Below are positions 1 through 8,764 of a stretch of DNA of 64,000 nt, piece after piece (the stretch's first letter is position 1; the number at the start of each line of letters is the position of its first letter). The position numbers were made by a program, and so were the translations under genes. The stretch comes from Paracidovorax konjaci (GTDB taxonomy: Bacteria > Pseudomonadota > Gammaproteobacteria > Burkholderiales > Burkholderiaceae_C), in contig NZ_FOMQ01000011.1 in assembly GCF_900112675.1 (NCBI RefSeq), forward strand, positions 1 through 64,000, read 5' to 3'. The notes below the pieces were generated by a model that was not told the DNA's origin, did no database searches, and saw nothing but the letters and a program-made list of their open reading frames with translations.

Positions 1-324
1 GTCGATGCCTTGCCCACGGTGAGAGGCTGTCGTGGCCGGCCCAGACGTTGGCCCCACAAGTTGCATGCCGACAAGGGCTATGACTTTGCGCGTTGCCGAG
101 CCCACCTGCGCAAGCTGGGCATCACGGCGCGTATTGCCCGGCGTGGTATCGAGCGCAATGACCGGCTCGGGCGTCATCGCTGGGTGGTGGAGCGCACCCA
201 CGCTTGGTTGGCTGCCTTCGGCAAGTTGCGCACTCGCTTCGAACGTCGCATCGATATTCATGTCGCGCTGCTTTCTCTGGCTTGCTGCGTCATTTGCATT
301 CGCCATCTCGCACCGTTTTGTTAG
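1..324 (+). mobile_element. IS5-family transposase, C-terminal fragment
   Basis: The reading frame enters from the left edge of the window and ends at a TAG at 322-324, so only the last ~107 codons are visible. The residues are typical of the C-terminal part of an IS5-group DDE transposase: HADKGYD carries the second catalytic Asp region, followed by RRGIERND and RWVVERTHAWL, where the Glu of the DDE triad lies, then RTRFERR. Whether the element is intact upstream cannot be judged. I could not identify a terminal inverted repeat downstream with confidence. The 325-558 stretch after it holds no gene I can support. Confidence 0.85.
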
Positions 325-558
325 CCGCTCTAAATGATGCGGGGAAGTTCTGGGGGATTGCTTCAAACGAAGCTGTACAAGACAGGTAGCAAACGAACCA
401 AGGGTCGTAGGCATCGCGCCACACCTGGGCGCGTCATTGAACCCCAGGGTCGTCGCCTCGGATGTCTCGCAGATCGGCATCTCCCAAATCGGGCGCGCGC
501 AGACTGCCCGGCATACCTCACCTGCCGCAGGGCGGACGGGAACAGTGGCAGACAAGCG

Positions 559-588
559 AAGAAAAGGAGGGCCCGCCCCCCCTCCTCC
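559..588 (-). terminator. Rho-independent terminator for the TerB/DUF697 gene
   Basis: On the minus strand a GGAGGG / CCCTCC stem with a short GC loop is followed directly by TTTTCTT. It lies just past the stop codon of the minus-strand gene ending at 596. This is the usual form of an intrinsic terminator. The stem is short, but its position supports the call. Confidence 0.55.
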
Positions 589-595
589 CCTCGCC

Positions 596-1612
596 TCACG
601 CCCGCAATTCCTTCAACAATTTCCCCACATCCAGCCCCTTCGCCCGCTCCTGGATCTGCGGGGCGTAGCGCTGCTGCAGGCCCTTGGCTTCCTCGGCCGT
701 GCGGGTGAAGGCGCTTTTGAGTGCGTCCGTGCCAAGGGTGCGGCCGCCAGCGTAGTAGCGCTGGGCCACCTTGCCCAGGGCGTAGGTGGTGGCGAACGAG
801 AAGGCCGATCCGGTGGCGGCGCTGCCCACCGCGCGGCCCATGCCGCCCATGACCTTGCCGAGCAGGCCGCCCACGAGCTTGCGGCCGAACTGTTCGACGT
901 ATTGCGAGGTGAGGCCCACGCCCACGGTGGCGAGGAAGTCGGTGATGTGGCCCCTGTCCAGCTCGTAGCCGTAGACCTTGCCGATGCGGTACACCAGGCG
1001 TGTCTGCAGCGGGATGATGGCCATGGAGGCCAGCGATTGCGGCAGGAGTTCGAGCGCGCCGTTGAGGATGGCGGCGTTCAGCACCATGGAGTCGATCTCG
1101 GCGTCGCTGACCGATGCGGGGCGCTGGGCGGCGGTGGCAGCACCGGGGGCCGAGGCCGCCGCGGCGACGGGCGCTGCGGCCACGGCCAGCGCGGCGGGGG
1201 GCACGCTCTCGCCCTCGACCGGCGCGGCCCGCACGGGTGCGCCCGCGAGCGCATCGGCCTGCTCGGTGATGGCGCCGGCTTCCGCGGGGGCGATGCCGAG
1301 CGCGGCGCGCAGCCGCTCCAGGAAGGCCTTTTCGCGCGCATTGCAGACGCCGTCGGCATCGCACACGCCCACGGCCATCTCGAAGGCGAGCTGGCGCAGG
1401 CCGGGGGTGTCCAGCGCGGCCACGGCGCCCTCCAGGCTGGCGCGGCCCAGGAGCACGTCCTGGTAGGTCTTCATGAGGTCGGTGCCGCTGGCGGCGCCCA
1501 GGGATTCGGCCATCTCGCGGATGTGCTCCCGCTCGCGCTCGTCCTTGTGCTCGTCGGCGAAGGCGGCCATGAGGGCGAGGGTCATGACGGCGCGGGTCTG
1601 GTCAGGCTGCAT
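596..1612 (-). CDS. TerB-like/DUF697 domain protein
   Basis: This is a 338-residue protein. Residues 1-100 resemble the TerB/DjlA N-terminal helical domain (LMAAFADEHKDERE, then AVGVCDADG with acidic metal-binding-like positions). An Ala/Pro-rich linker follows. Residues ~185-285 resemble DUF697: NAAILNGALELLPQS, then PLQTRLVYRIGKVYG and GRKLVGGLLGKVMGG, a hydrophobic Gly-rich helix pair likely to associate with membrane. Proteins of this architecture are common in beta-proteobacteria and have no firm function; tellurite resistance should not be assumed from the TerB fold. It starts at ATG 1612 and stands alone, with a terminator after it. Confidence 0.75.
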   Translation of the reverse strand: MQPDQTRAVMTLALMAAFADEHKDEREREHIREMAESLGAASGTDLMKTYQDVLLGRASLEGAVAALDTPGLRQLAFEMAVGVCDADGVCNAREKAFLERLRAALGIAPAEAGAITEQADALAGAPVRAAPVEGESVPPAALAVAAAPVAAAASAPGAATAAQRPASVSDAEIDSMVLNAAILNGALELLPQSLASMAIIPLQTRLVYRIGKVYGYELDRGHITDFLATVGVGLTSQYVEQFGRKLVGGLLGKVMGGMGRAVGSAATGSAFSFATTYALGKVAQRYYAGGRTLGTDALKSAFTRTAEEAKGLQQRYAPQIQERAKGLDVGKLLKELRA

Positions 1613-1725
1613 GCAAAAGATCCTTGTCGGTGACGGGTCGATGGAAAGTAAGGCCCCGGAAGGAGCCTACCCGACAGCCGTTGGTTCCCGCCCCCGCAGC
1701 GGGCACTTCAAGCCCCACGGGCTTT

Positions 1726-1772
1726 ATGCCGCCGTATCCATTGAATAGTTTGCTATGAAAATAATAGCAAAC
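1726..1772 (-). repeat. Family A palindromic repeat, copy 1 (intergenic)
   Basis: Read on the minus strand this is the ~47-bp element described for 12807-12854: an inverted repeat TTTGCTA...TAGCAAA with a short AT-rich loop, then ATTCAATGGAT and GGCGGCAT. It lies in the 315-bp space between the TerB/DUF697 gene and the divergent transporter gene. I see no other gene in that space; promoters for both neighbours must be there but I cannot place them. Confidence 0.8.
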
Positions 1773-1927
1773 ATGGTTGTACGGAGGCCTGCGGACAGGC
1801 GCAGTTGGGAGGTTGACTGACATCAAGGGTGCGCAGCCGGGGCGCAAAATCCCCGCCGGCCAGAACAACTCACACACACGCTGCGCGCCGCCCCGGCGGC
1901 GCGCCCGGCCAGAAAGGCATCCCAGGA

Positions 1928-3256
1928 ATGAGCACGACTCCCCCCGTCGCGGCCGATGCGCCGCAATCCCCTCCCCGCGCCTACACGTCCGAAGAGAAAC
2001 GCCACCGCGTCTTCTCGATCATGGCGGCCTCCTCGGGCAACCTCGTGGAGTGGTTCGACTTCTATGTCTATGCCTTCGCGGCGCTGTATTTCGCGCCGGC
2101 GTTCTTTCCCAAATCCGACCCCACCGCGCAGTTGCTGAACACGGCGGGCGTGTTCGCGGCGGGCTTTCTGATGCGGCCCATCGGCGGCTGGCTGTTCGGC
2201 CGCATCGCGGACCGCTACGGCCGCAAGACCTCGATGCTGATCTCGGTGACCATGATGTGCGCGGGCTCGCTGGTCATCGCCTGCCTGCCCACGTATGCCG
2301 CCATCGGCGCGTGGGCGCCGTTCCTGCTGCTGGTCTGCCGGCTGTTCCAGGGGCTCTCCGTGGGCGGCGAGTACGGCACCACGGCCACCTACATGAGCGA
2401 GGTGGCGCTGCGCGGCCAGCGCGGCTTCTTCTCGTCGTTCCAGTACGTGACGCTGATCGGCGGTCAGCTGCTGGCCGTGTTGGTGATCGTGGTCCTGGAG
2501 ACGGTGCTGTCCGAGGCCGAACTCAAGGCCTGGGGCTGGCGCATCCCGTTCGTGATCGGTGCCATCTCCGCCGTGGTGGCGCTGATGCTGCGCCGCACGC
2601 TGCACGAGACCCAGACCGACGCAGCCAGGAAGAACGAAGAGGCCGGCACCATGGCGGGCCTCTTCCGCCACCACAAGGCGGCCTTCTTCACCGTGCTGGG
2701 CTACACGGCCGGCGGCTCGCTGATCTTCTACACCTTCACCACCTACATGCAGAAGTACCTCGTGAACACGGTGGGTCTGCCCATCAAGACCACGAGCTAC
2801 GTGATGACCGGGGCGCTGTTCCTCTACATGTGCATGCAGCCGCTCTTCGGCGCGCTGTCGGACCGCATCGGCCGGCGCAACAACATGCTGCTGTTCGGCG
2901 CGCTGGGCGCCCTCGGCACGGTGCCGATCCTGACGGCGCTGCAGCATGTGACGAACCCGGTGGCGGCGTTCGCGCTCATCGCAGTGGCGCTGGCCATCGT
3001 GAGCTTCTACACGTCCATCAGCGGCATCGTGAAGGCCGAGATGTTCCCTCCCGAAGTGCGCGCGCTGGGCGTGGGCCTGGCCTATGCGGTGGCCAACGCG
3101 ATCTTCGGCGGCTCGGCCGAGTACGTGGCGCTGGGCCTCAAATCGCTCGGCCACGAGTCGGCCTTCTTCTGGTACGTGACCGCGATGATGGTGGTGGCCT
3201 TCTTCGTCAGCCTGCGCCTGCCGCGGCAGGCGAGCTACCTGCACCACGACCACTGA
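1928..3256 (+). CDS. MHS-family MFS metabolite:proton symporter
   Basis: This is a 442-residue, 12-helix major facilitator protein of the metabolite:H+ symporter group (KgtP/ProP/ShiA type). The family opening is clear: [21 protein letters not shown] at residues ~35-55, then [21 protein letters not shown], the loop 2-3 signature of MFS, and [21 protein letters not shown]. The second half repeats the loop signature as [13 protein letters not shown]. The substrate is probably a small organic acid (alpha-ketoglutarate-like), but sequence alone does not settle it. ATG 1928 is chosen because an AAAGG lies about 10 bases upstream and the N-terminus then matches the family length. It ends 140 bp before the tyrosinase gene. 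Confidence 0.88.
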   Translation: MSTTPPVAADAPQSPPRAYTSEEKRHRVFSIMAASSGNLVEWFDFYVYAFAALYFAPAFFPKSDPTAQLLNTAGVFAAGFLMRPIGGWLFGRIADRYGRKTSMLISVTMMCAGSLVIACLPTYAAIGAWAPFLLLVCRLFQGLSVGGEYGTTATYMSEVALRGQRGFFSSFQYVTLIGGQLLAVLVIVVLETVLSEAELKAWGWRIPFVIGAISAVVALMLRRTLHETQTDAARKNEEAGTMAGLFRHHKAAFFTVLGYTAGGSLIFYTFTTYMQKYLVNTVGLPIKTTSYVMTGALFLYMCMQPLFGALSDRIGRRNNMLLFGALGALGTVPILTALQHVTNPVAAFALIAVALAIVSFYTSISGIVKAEMFPPEVRALGVGLAYAVANAIFGGSAEYVALGLKSLGHESAFFWYVTAMMVVAFFVSLRLPRQASYLHHDH

Positions 3257-3396
3257 GAGGACGGGAAAGGACCCGGCCGTGCCGCGCGCGGCATTGCCCA
3301 ATTCCACGCTCCGGGATACATTGGCCTGCGCGGATCGCACCCGTGATCCTTGCGGGCCCTTGGGCCATCCATAACAACCATCGGAGGGAATGCGCA

Positions 3397-4968
3397 ATGC
3401 ATCGATCGGACACGTCCCGCAGGGACGCACTTCTCCAGCTCGCCGGCCTCACGGCCAGCTTTTTCACGGCAGGTTCGGCATGGGCCGACAACCTTCCTGC
3501 CGACAATCCCCAGAACTGCGCACCGCCCAAGCCCACGGCCCCGGCCCGCCCCTTCGTGGGCGGGCAGATCGCCGTCAGGCCGCGCAAGAGCGCCTTCGCA
3601 CTCACCGACGCGGAGATCGCCAGCCTCACGCGGGGCTGGCAGAACCTCAAGGCCCTGAGCCAGCAGAACCCCGACAACCCCATCGGCTGGCTGCGCCAGA
3701 GCTACGTGCACTGCTGGGCCTGCGGCGGCGGCACCGACGGCCAGCAGGGCGAGGAGATCCACGACAGCTGGTGGTTCCTGCCCTGGCACCGCGCCTACCT
3801 GTTCTTCGTGGAGCGCGCGCTGGTCAAGGCCTCCGGCGATCCCGACCTGCGGCTGCCCTACTGGGACTGGAGCACGCAGGGCGCGGCGACGCAGACCTTC
3901 CCGCAGATCTACGCCAACCCCGCGAGCGCGCTCTACAACCCGCTGCGCGACCCCGCGCACGTGAAGCCCGGCGCGCAGATGCCGCTGGAAGCCGTCGGCC
4001 CGCGCGCGATGTACCTGGTGCTGGGCGCGCCCACGTTCGCGCTGTTCGGCGGGGACAACCCGGCAGGCCCCAACGGCGGCAGCCCCGGTCAGCTCGAGCG
4101 CATTCCGCACAACAAGGTCCACGTGTGGACGGGCACTGATCAGAACCTCGCACCCAACTACGGCTCCGACATGGGCGTGCTCGCCACGGCCGCGCGGGAC
4201 CCGGTGTTCTTCTGCCACCACGCCAACGTGGACCGCATGTGGCCGAGCTGGCTCGCCACGTCGCCGCGCAACGCCAACCCCACGGATGCCTCGTGGCTGG
4301 GCCACTCGTGGAGCTTCTACGACGAGAACGGCGTGTGGACCTCCATCAAGGTGCAGGATGTCCTGAAGTCCGAAGCGCTGGGCTACGCCTACGATTCGCT
4401 CGCCAAGGCGCCCCCGGTGGGCCGCCTGCGCAGCCGCGCCGCGGTGGCCGAATCCTCCGGGCCGAAGGCAGCCACCATGGCAGCCGCGCCCGCGCCCCGG
4501 CCGCTGGTGCTCGCCGCGCCGCAGCAGCGCGTGCTGCGCACGGCGCCGGTGACGCATTCGGTGAGCATCCCGCCCACGCTGCGCCAGCCCCTCAGGGCAC
4601 TGGCTGCAAACGCCTCGCCCCGGCTCTACGTGCTGAACATCAACGACGTGTCGTCTGCGCCGAACCGCAGCGTGAGCGCCAAGGTGTTCGTCAACCTGCC
4701 CAACGCCAACGCCGAGACCAGCACCGAGACGCCGCAGTTCGTGGGCTTCATCTCGCGCGTGGCCAAGGCGCGCGGCGAGGCTTTCGGGCACGCGCACCAC
4801 GGCGGCGTGCGCTATTCGTTCCCGATCGACGAAGACCTCGCAGCCATCCTGCAGGACGCGCCCTCCATCACCGTAACGATCGTGCCCTCCGACGTGGAAG
4901 GCGCCACGCCGCGCCAGTCGGAGATCCGCTACGGCAGCATCACGGTGACGCCGCTCCAGGGCAACTGA
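3397..4968 (+). CDS. Tat-exported tyrosinase / polyphenol oxidase (plant-type CuA site)
   Basis: This is a 523-residue type-3 copper oxidase that would hydroxylate monophenols and/or oxidise diphenols to quinones in the periplasm or outside the cell. The N-terminus has a twin-arginine motif (TSRRDALLQL) and a signal peptidase-like AWA at ~30. CuA ligands are H105 (in SYVHCWAC), H122 and H131 (EIHDSWWFLPWHRAYL). C109 sits where plant polyphenol oxidases and their bacterial relatives have the Cys thioether-linked to a CuA His. CuB ligands are H238 and H242 (PHNKVH) and H274 (DPVFFCHHANVDRMW). The C-terminal ~150 residues form a beta-rich domain like the shielding domain of polyphenol oxidases. 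A strong ribosome site (CGGAGGGA) precedes the ATG. For a plant-associated bacterium, detoxifying host phenolics is a plausible role (inference). Confidence 0.92.
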   Translation: MHRSDTSRRDALLQLAGLTASFFTAGSAWADNLPADNPQNCAPPKPTAPARPFVGGQIAVRPRKSAFALTDAEIASLTRGWQNLKALSQQNPDNPIGWLRQSYVHCWACGGGTDGQQGEEIHDSWWFLPWHRAYLFFVERALVKASGDPDLRLPYWDWSTQGAATQTFPQIYANPASALYNPLRDPAHVKPGAQMPLEAVGPRAMYLVLGAPTFALFGGDNPAGPNGGSPGQLERIPHNKVHVWTGTDQNLAPNYGSDMGVLATAARDPVFFCHHANVDRMWPSWLATSPRNANPTDASWLGHSWSFYDENGVWTSIKVQDVLKSEALGYAYDSLAKAPPVGRLRSRAAVAESSGPKAATMAAAPAPRPLVLAAPQQRVLRTAPVTHSVSIPPTLRQPLRALAANASPRLYVLNINDVSSAPNRSVSAKVFVNLPNANAETSTETPQFVGFISRVAKARGEAFGHAHHGGVRYSFPIDEDLAAILQDAPSITVTIVPSDVEGATPRQSEIRYGSITVTPLQGN

Positions 4969-5058
4969 CGGCACCTGGCGCGGGGCGCGGCAGCACCTGC
5001 TGCGCCCTGCGCACCGCACGGCTCCTGCCCGCGGGCGGTGCGTGGCACCTGGCGGGCT

Positions 5059-5919
5059 TCAGCCGCCCGGCCCGCCGTGCGGGCCCCGCGCCCGGCCGAG
5101 CCCCGCCAGTTCCGGCGAGAGGCCTTCCCACACCGCATCGCACCCCGCCGCGCTCCGCAAGGCACGCGCGGCGGCCGGTGCCGGCGCCTGCAGCGCCCAC
5201 CCGGCGCCCGCGGCCACGCTGTCGATCACGGGCACGTCCACCTCCGGCTGCACGGCCTGCGCCATGCCGGCCAGGCCCGCGCCCCCCAGCACCACGGCCC
5301 GCACCCCGGGCTGCCGCGCCATGCCCTGGCACGCCCGCGCCAGCAGGGCCTGCGCGGCCACCGGGTCGGCCGCGAGCTGCGCGCCGCTGGGCGCCACGGT
5401 GTGGATGCCCGCGAGCGCTGGCGCATGGCCGAGCGCGTGCGCCAGGCGCTGCAGCATGGGCCCCCAGCGCTCGCCGCCCGTGACGATGCCGAAGCGCCCG
5501 TGGCGCGCCGCGGCGATGAACGCGGCCTCGGCCAGCCCCGTGACCGGCACCGGGCTGCATTCGCGCAGCGCCAGCAGGCCCGGGTCGCCGAAGCAGCCGA
5601 TCAGCACCGCGTCGGGCGCGCCGTGCTCCTGCGCCCCGGGCGGCGCCCCGCCCGGCGGCGTGGCGTCCGCGAGCGCAGCGGCCCAGGCGTCGAGCACGGC
5701 GTGCCCCGCCACGGCGTAGCTGGCCTCACAGGCGATGTAGGGGGCGCCGAACCGCGCCGTCACGGTGCGCACGGCCACCTGCGGCCCCGCAGCCGCCTGC
5801 ACGTGGCGCTGCAGCAGCGCACTCACCGCCACAGACGTGTTGGGGTTGATGACCAGCAGCCGGCGCACAGTCGGCGCCGTGCCGCCCTCGGCCGCTCTGG
5901 CGGCCGAAGCCGCGCTCAT
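5059..5919 (-). CDS. Asp/Glu/hydantoin racemase family protein with one catalytic Cys
   Basis: This is a 286-residue member of the Asp/Glu/hydantoin racemase family. The opening LLVINPNTS is characteristic of the hydantoin racemase branch, and the first catalytic cysteine is present in LIGCFGDPGL (C109). The second site, normally VLGCAG, reads VLGGAGLAG here, with Gly at 213, so the usual two-cysteine racemisation mechanism may not apply. The ATG overlaps the stop of the GntR gene (ATGA), making it the last gene of the ABC importer operon. The context suggests it acts on the imported compound, possibly a hydantoin, ureide or amino-acid derivative (inference). Confidence 0.8.
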   Translation of the reverse strand: MSAASAARAAEGGTAPTVRRLLVINPNTSVAVSALLQRHVQAAAGPQVAVRTVTARFGAPYIACEASYAVAGHAVLDAWAAALADATPPGGAPPGAQEHGAPDAVLIGCFGDPGLLALRECSPVPVTGLAEAAFIAAARHGRFGIVTGGERWGPMLQRLAHALGHAPALAGIHTVAPSGAQLAADPVAAQALLARACQGMARQPGVRAVVLGGAGLAGMAQAVQPEVDVPVIDSVAAGAGWALQAPAPAAARALRSAAGCDAVWEGLSPELAGLGRARGPHGGPGG

Positions 5920-6749
5920 GCGGCACCGCCCAGGAGCTGGACCAGGTCCGGCGCGCTGGCGGCCGGGGGCGCGAACTCCAGTTCAGATTCGATGCGGGCC
6001 AGGTGGTCCAGCATGCGCCGGCCGGCCTCCGGCCCATCGCGCAGGCGGATCGCATCGATCAGCGCGCGGTGCTCGCGGCAGCCGCAGGCCGTAGCTTCCT
6101 CGCGCGCCTGCGCATGGCCCGGGCTGTAGGCCATGAGGATCAGCGAGGTGCGCGAGACCAGCTCGCGCAGGATGCGCCCCAGCGTCCGGTGGCCCGCGGC
6201 CTGCGCGATGTGCAGGTGGAAGTCGCCCGACAGGCGGATCGCGCGGCGCATGTCGCCGGCCCCACGCGCGGCCTCTTCCTGCGCCACCGTGTCCACCAGG
6301 CCGCGCAGGTCCTGCGCCGTGGCGCGCTGCACGAAAAGCGCCACGAGCCGCGGCTCGATGAGGCGGCGCGCCTCGAACACCTCGCGCGCCTCGTCCACCG
6401 TGGGCTGGGCGATGGACGCGCCGCGCCGCGGCGTGAGCGTGACCACCTGCTCGCCCGCGAGCCGCACCAGCACGGGCCGCACGCGCGTGCGCGAGACGCC
6501 GAAGGCCAGCGCCAGCTTGTCCTCCACCAGCTTGGTGCCCGGCGGCAGCCGGTGGTCCAGGATGGCGGAGATCATGCGTTCATACATCGCGTGGTCGCTG
6601 AGGCCCTCGGCGCCCTCCTCGTCCACGCCGCCAGCCTCGCCCGGTGGAACGGCCGCAGCGGACACGCCCGGGGCCGAAGCCGGCCCGGAGGAGCGCCGCG
6701 CGCGCGGCCGGGGCGGCGCCGCACGCCGCGGGGTCGCCGCGCCGCTCAC
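5916..6749 (-). CDS. GntR-family (FadR/FCD type) transcriptional regulator
   Basis: This is a 277-residue regulator. A ~70-residue Pro/Ala-rich, probably disordered N-terminus precedes the winged helix (MYERMISAIL, GTKLVEDKLALAFGVSRTRVRPVLVRL, PRRGASIAQ), which is followed by an all-helical FCD ligand domain (EVFEARRLIEPRLV, with FHLHIAQAAGHRTL and EHRALIDAI carrying the metal-binding His residues). The helix reads SRTRVRPVL where most relatives have SRTPVREAL. It is assigned a GTG start at 6749 that overlaps the permease TGA (GTGA); an internal ATG before MYERM is an alternative. It probably controls its own operon in response to the imported ligand (inference). Confidence 0.85.
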   Translation of the reverse strand: MSGAATPRRAAPPRPRARRSSGPASAPGVSAAAVPPGEAGGVDEEGAEGLSDHAMYERMISAILDHRLPPGTKLVEDKLALAFGVSRTRVRPVLVRLAGEQVVTLTPRRGASIAQPTVDEAREVFEARRLIEPRLVALFVQRATAQDLRGLVDTVAQEEAARGAGDMRRAIRLSGDFHLHIAQAAGHRTLGRILRELVSRTSLILMAYSPGHAQAREEATACGCREHRALIDAIRLRDGPEAGRRMLDHLARIESELEFAPPAASAPDLVQLLGGAA

Positions 6750-7642
6750 CGCGCGCCCGCCTTGCGGCGCCCGAGCAGCCACACCAGGGCGATCGTGCAG
6801 CCCATCACCGCGAACGACACCACCGTGGTCACGGTGCCCAGCGCGTAGATGGCCGGCGTGGTGACGGTGGAGGTGAGCCCCTGCAGTTCGAGCGGCAGCG
6901 TGTTCACATCGCCGATGGCCTGCGAGGTGCGCGCGATCTCGTCCCAGCTCAGCGTGAAGCCGAACATGCCGATGCCCACCACCGAGGGCGCGATCAGCGG
7001 CAGCACCACGTGCCGGAAGGTCTGCCACTGCGTGGCGCCCAGATCGCGCGCGGCCTCTTCGTAGGCCGGATTGAAGCGGTTGAACACCGCGAACATGATG
7101 AGCAGCCCGAAGGGCAGCGTCCACGTGAGGTGCGCGCCCAGCGCGGAGGTGAAGAGGCCCAGCGACGTGCCGTAGCCCTCCAGCGCCTCCTGCCAGCCCA
7201 GGCGCTCCAGCACGGCCTTCACGCCCGTGTCGATGAGCCGGAACTCCAGCCCGATGCCCAGCGAGACGATGATGGACGGCATGATGAGGCTGGCCACGAC
7301 GATGAAGAACAGCAGATTGCCGCCCGCGAGCCGCTTGCGGAACGCCAGGCCCGCCAGCACCGAGAACGCCACCGTGCAGGCCATCACCGCGAGGCCCAGC
7401 GCCAATGAGCGCCGCAGCGCCGCGCCGATGTCCACCACGCCCAGGCCTTCGGCGAGCTGGCGGAACCAGTGCAGCGACAGCCCCCGCAGCGGAAACGTGA
7501 GCCCGCCCTCGGGGCCCTGGAAGCTCAGGATGAAGATCACGAGCATCGGCCCGTACATGAAGAGCACGAACAGCGCGAAGACGCAGGCCAGCGCCCAGAA
7601 GCTCGCCGGGCGGGGTTCGCGGACACGGAGGGTGCGCGGCAT
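6746..7642 (-). CDS. ABC transporter inner-membrane permease (PotC type)
   Basis: This is a 298-residue permease with six predicted membrane helices. The EAA loop is seen as YEEAARDLGATQWQTFRHVVLPLIAP, the ATPase-docking signature of binding-protein-dependent importers. It resembles the second permease of polyamine/opine/phosphonate-type systems. The ATG at 7642 shares one base with the stop of the first permease (TGATG), and a GTG one codon earlier is possible. It works with the ATPase at 10146, binding protein at 8765 and permease at 7642. Confidence 0.87.
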   Translation of the reverse strand: MPRTLRVREPRPASFWALACVFALFVLFMYGPMLVIFILSFQGPEGGLTFPLRGLSLHWFRQLAEGLGVVDIGAALRRSLALGLAVMACTVAFSVLAGLAFRKRLAGGNLLFFIVVASLIMPSIIVSLGIGLEFRLIDTGVKAVLERLGWQEALEGYGTSLGLFTSALGAHLTWTLPFGLLIMFAVFNRFNPAYEEAARDLGATQWQTFRHVVLPLIAPSVVGIGMFGFTLSWDEIARTSQAIGDVNTLPLELQGLTSTVTTPAIYALGTVTTVVSFAVMGCTIALVWLLGRRKAGAR

Positions 7643-8550
7643 CACAGTTCCTTTCGGAGGTCCACGAGGCGCGTCAGGCCCCAGATGACCATCAGCACGA
7701 TGGCCAGCAGGATCACGGCATTGGCCGCCGCGAGCGGGAACTGAAGGTACGAAGTCTGCACCTGGATGATCTTGCCCACCGACGCAATCTGCTGCCCGCC
7801 CATCACGCCGATGGTCACGAAATCACCCATCACGATGGTGAGCACGAAGATCGAGCCGATCACGATGCCCGTGCGCGACAGCGGCACCACCACGTTCCAG
7901 AGCGTCTGCCAGCCGCTCGCGCCGGCGTCGCTGGCCGCCTCGAGCAGGCTGCGGTCGATGCGCATCATGCTGTTGAAGATCGGCACGATCATGAACATCG
8001 TGTAGAGGTGCACGAACGCGAGCACCACCGAGAAATCGGAGAACAGCAGCCACTCGATGGGCGTATCGATCAGGCGCAGATCGGCCAGCGTCTGGTTCAC
8101 CAGCCCGTTGCGCCCGAGCAGCGGCACCCAGGAGACCATGCGGATCACGTTCGACGTCCAGAACGGCACGGTGCACAGCACGAACAGCAGCGTCTGCATG
8201 CCCGGCGAGCGCACATGGAACGCCAGGAAATACGCCACCGCGAACCCCAGCACCAGCGTGATGCCCCACACCAGCAGGCTGAACTTGAGCGTGGACAGAT
8301 ACGTGCTCAGAGTCACGCACGGCTGCGCGAGATCGGCGCACCCCTCGAAGATCGCCACATAGTTCTTGAACGTGAACCCCGGTAATAGCTCGTATTCGCT
8401 GAAATCCCAGAAGCTCACCATCAGCACCAGCGCCAGCGGCACGAGGAAGAACAGCACGAACACCAGCGTGAGCGGCGCCGCCTGCCACCAGGCGGCAACA
8501 CCCTGCTTCGCCGGCATGCGGGTCGGAGGGGACGAGACAGAAGCATTCAT
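7642..8550 (-). CDS. ABC transporter inner-membrane permease (PotB type)
   Basis: This is a 302-residue permease with an N-terminal helix (TLVFVLFFLVPLALVLMVSF) and five more membrane spans. The EAA loop LLEAASDAGASGWQTLWNVVVPLS lies at the expected two-thirds position. A long periplasmic loop with two cysteines (EGCADLAQPCVT) follows the first helix. The ATG at 8550 is preferred; a GTG directly before it cannot be excluded. It follows a 210-bp gap after the binding-protein gene that holds a family B repeat, and it overlaps the next permease. Confidence 0.87.
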   Translation of the reverse strand: MNASVSSPPTRMPAKQGVAAWWQAAPLTLVFVLFFLVPLALVLMVSFWDFSEYELLPGFTFKNYVAIFEGCADLAQPCVTLSTYLSTLKFSLLVWGITLVLGFAVAYFLAFHVRSPGMQTLLFVLCTVPFWTSNVIRMVSWVPLLGRNGLVNQTLADLRLIDTPIEWLLFSDFSVVLAFVHLYTMFMIVPIFNSMMRIDRSLLEAASDAGASGWQTLWNVVVPLSRTGIVIGSIFVLTIVMGDFVTIGVMGGQQIASVGKIIQVQTSYLQFPLAAANAVILLAIVLMVIWGLTRLVDLRKEL

Positions 8551-8614
8551 CACAACACCTGAGTCGCTGACAGATCAAATCGCACGCAATGGGCGCGGGC
8601 TCTTGGACAGGCAG

Positions 8615-8760
8615 TGCGCCACCCGTCAGAAGGCCGCGGAGCAGGCCAAGCCAGCACACGCCGTGGAACGGGCTTCGCCCGGCCGCCGGCGTGGTCCCCC
8701 TTCCCGCCGCGCCCAGCGCGGCGAGAGAAGGGGGAAGCGGCGTCAGCCGCTCAGGGGGTA
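8615..8760 (-). repeat. Family B structured repeat, copy 1 (after binding-protein gene)
   Basis: This ~145-bp element begins 5 bases after the stop codon of the solute-binding-protein gene. Read in the gene's direction it shows an ordered set of hairpins: a C5 run then GAGCGGCTGACGCCGCT, a CCCCCTT...AAGGGGG stem enclosing a CGCCGCGC...GCGCGGCG hairpin, and a CGCCGGC/GCCGG-type stem ending in CACGGCGT. It closes with GGCTTGGCCTGCTCCGCGG. Three other copies follow cobO (24885), fnr (40596) and tctC (60590). No U-tract is present, so it does not look like a simple terminator. Confidence 0.8.
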
Positions 8761-8764
8761 GCCC

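Noticed and set aside
437-1633. Long plus-strand open frame antisense to the TerB/DUF697 gene
   Set aside because: It is Gly/Ala/His/Arg-rich with no motif, as expected for a frame opposite a high-GC gene; the minus-strand protein has recognisable domains.
8615-8760. Family B element as an ordinary intrinsic terminator
   Set aside because: No U-tract follows the stems, and two copies separate genes of tightly linked operons, so simple termination does not explain it.
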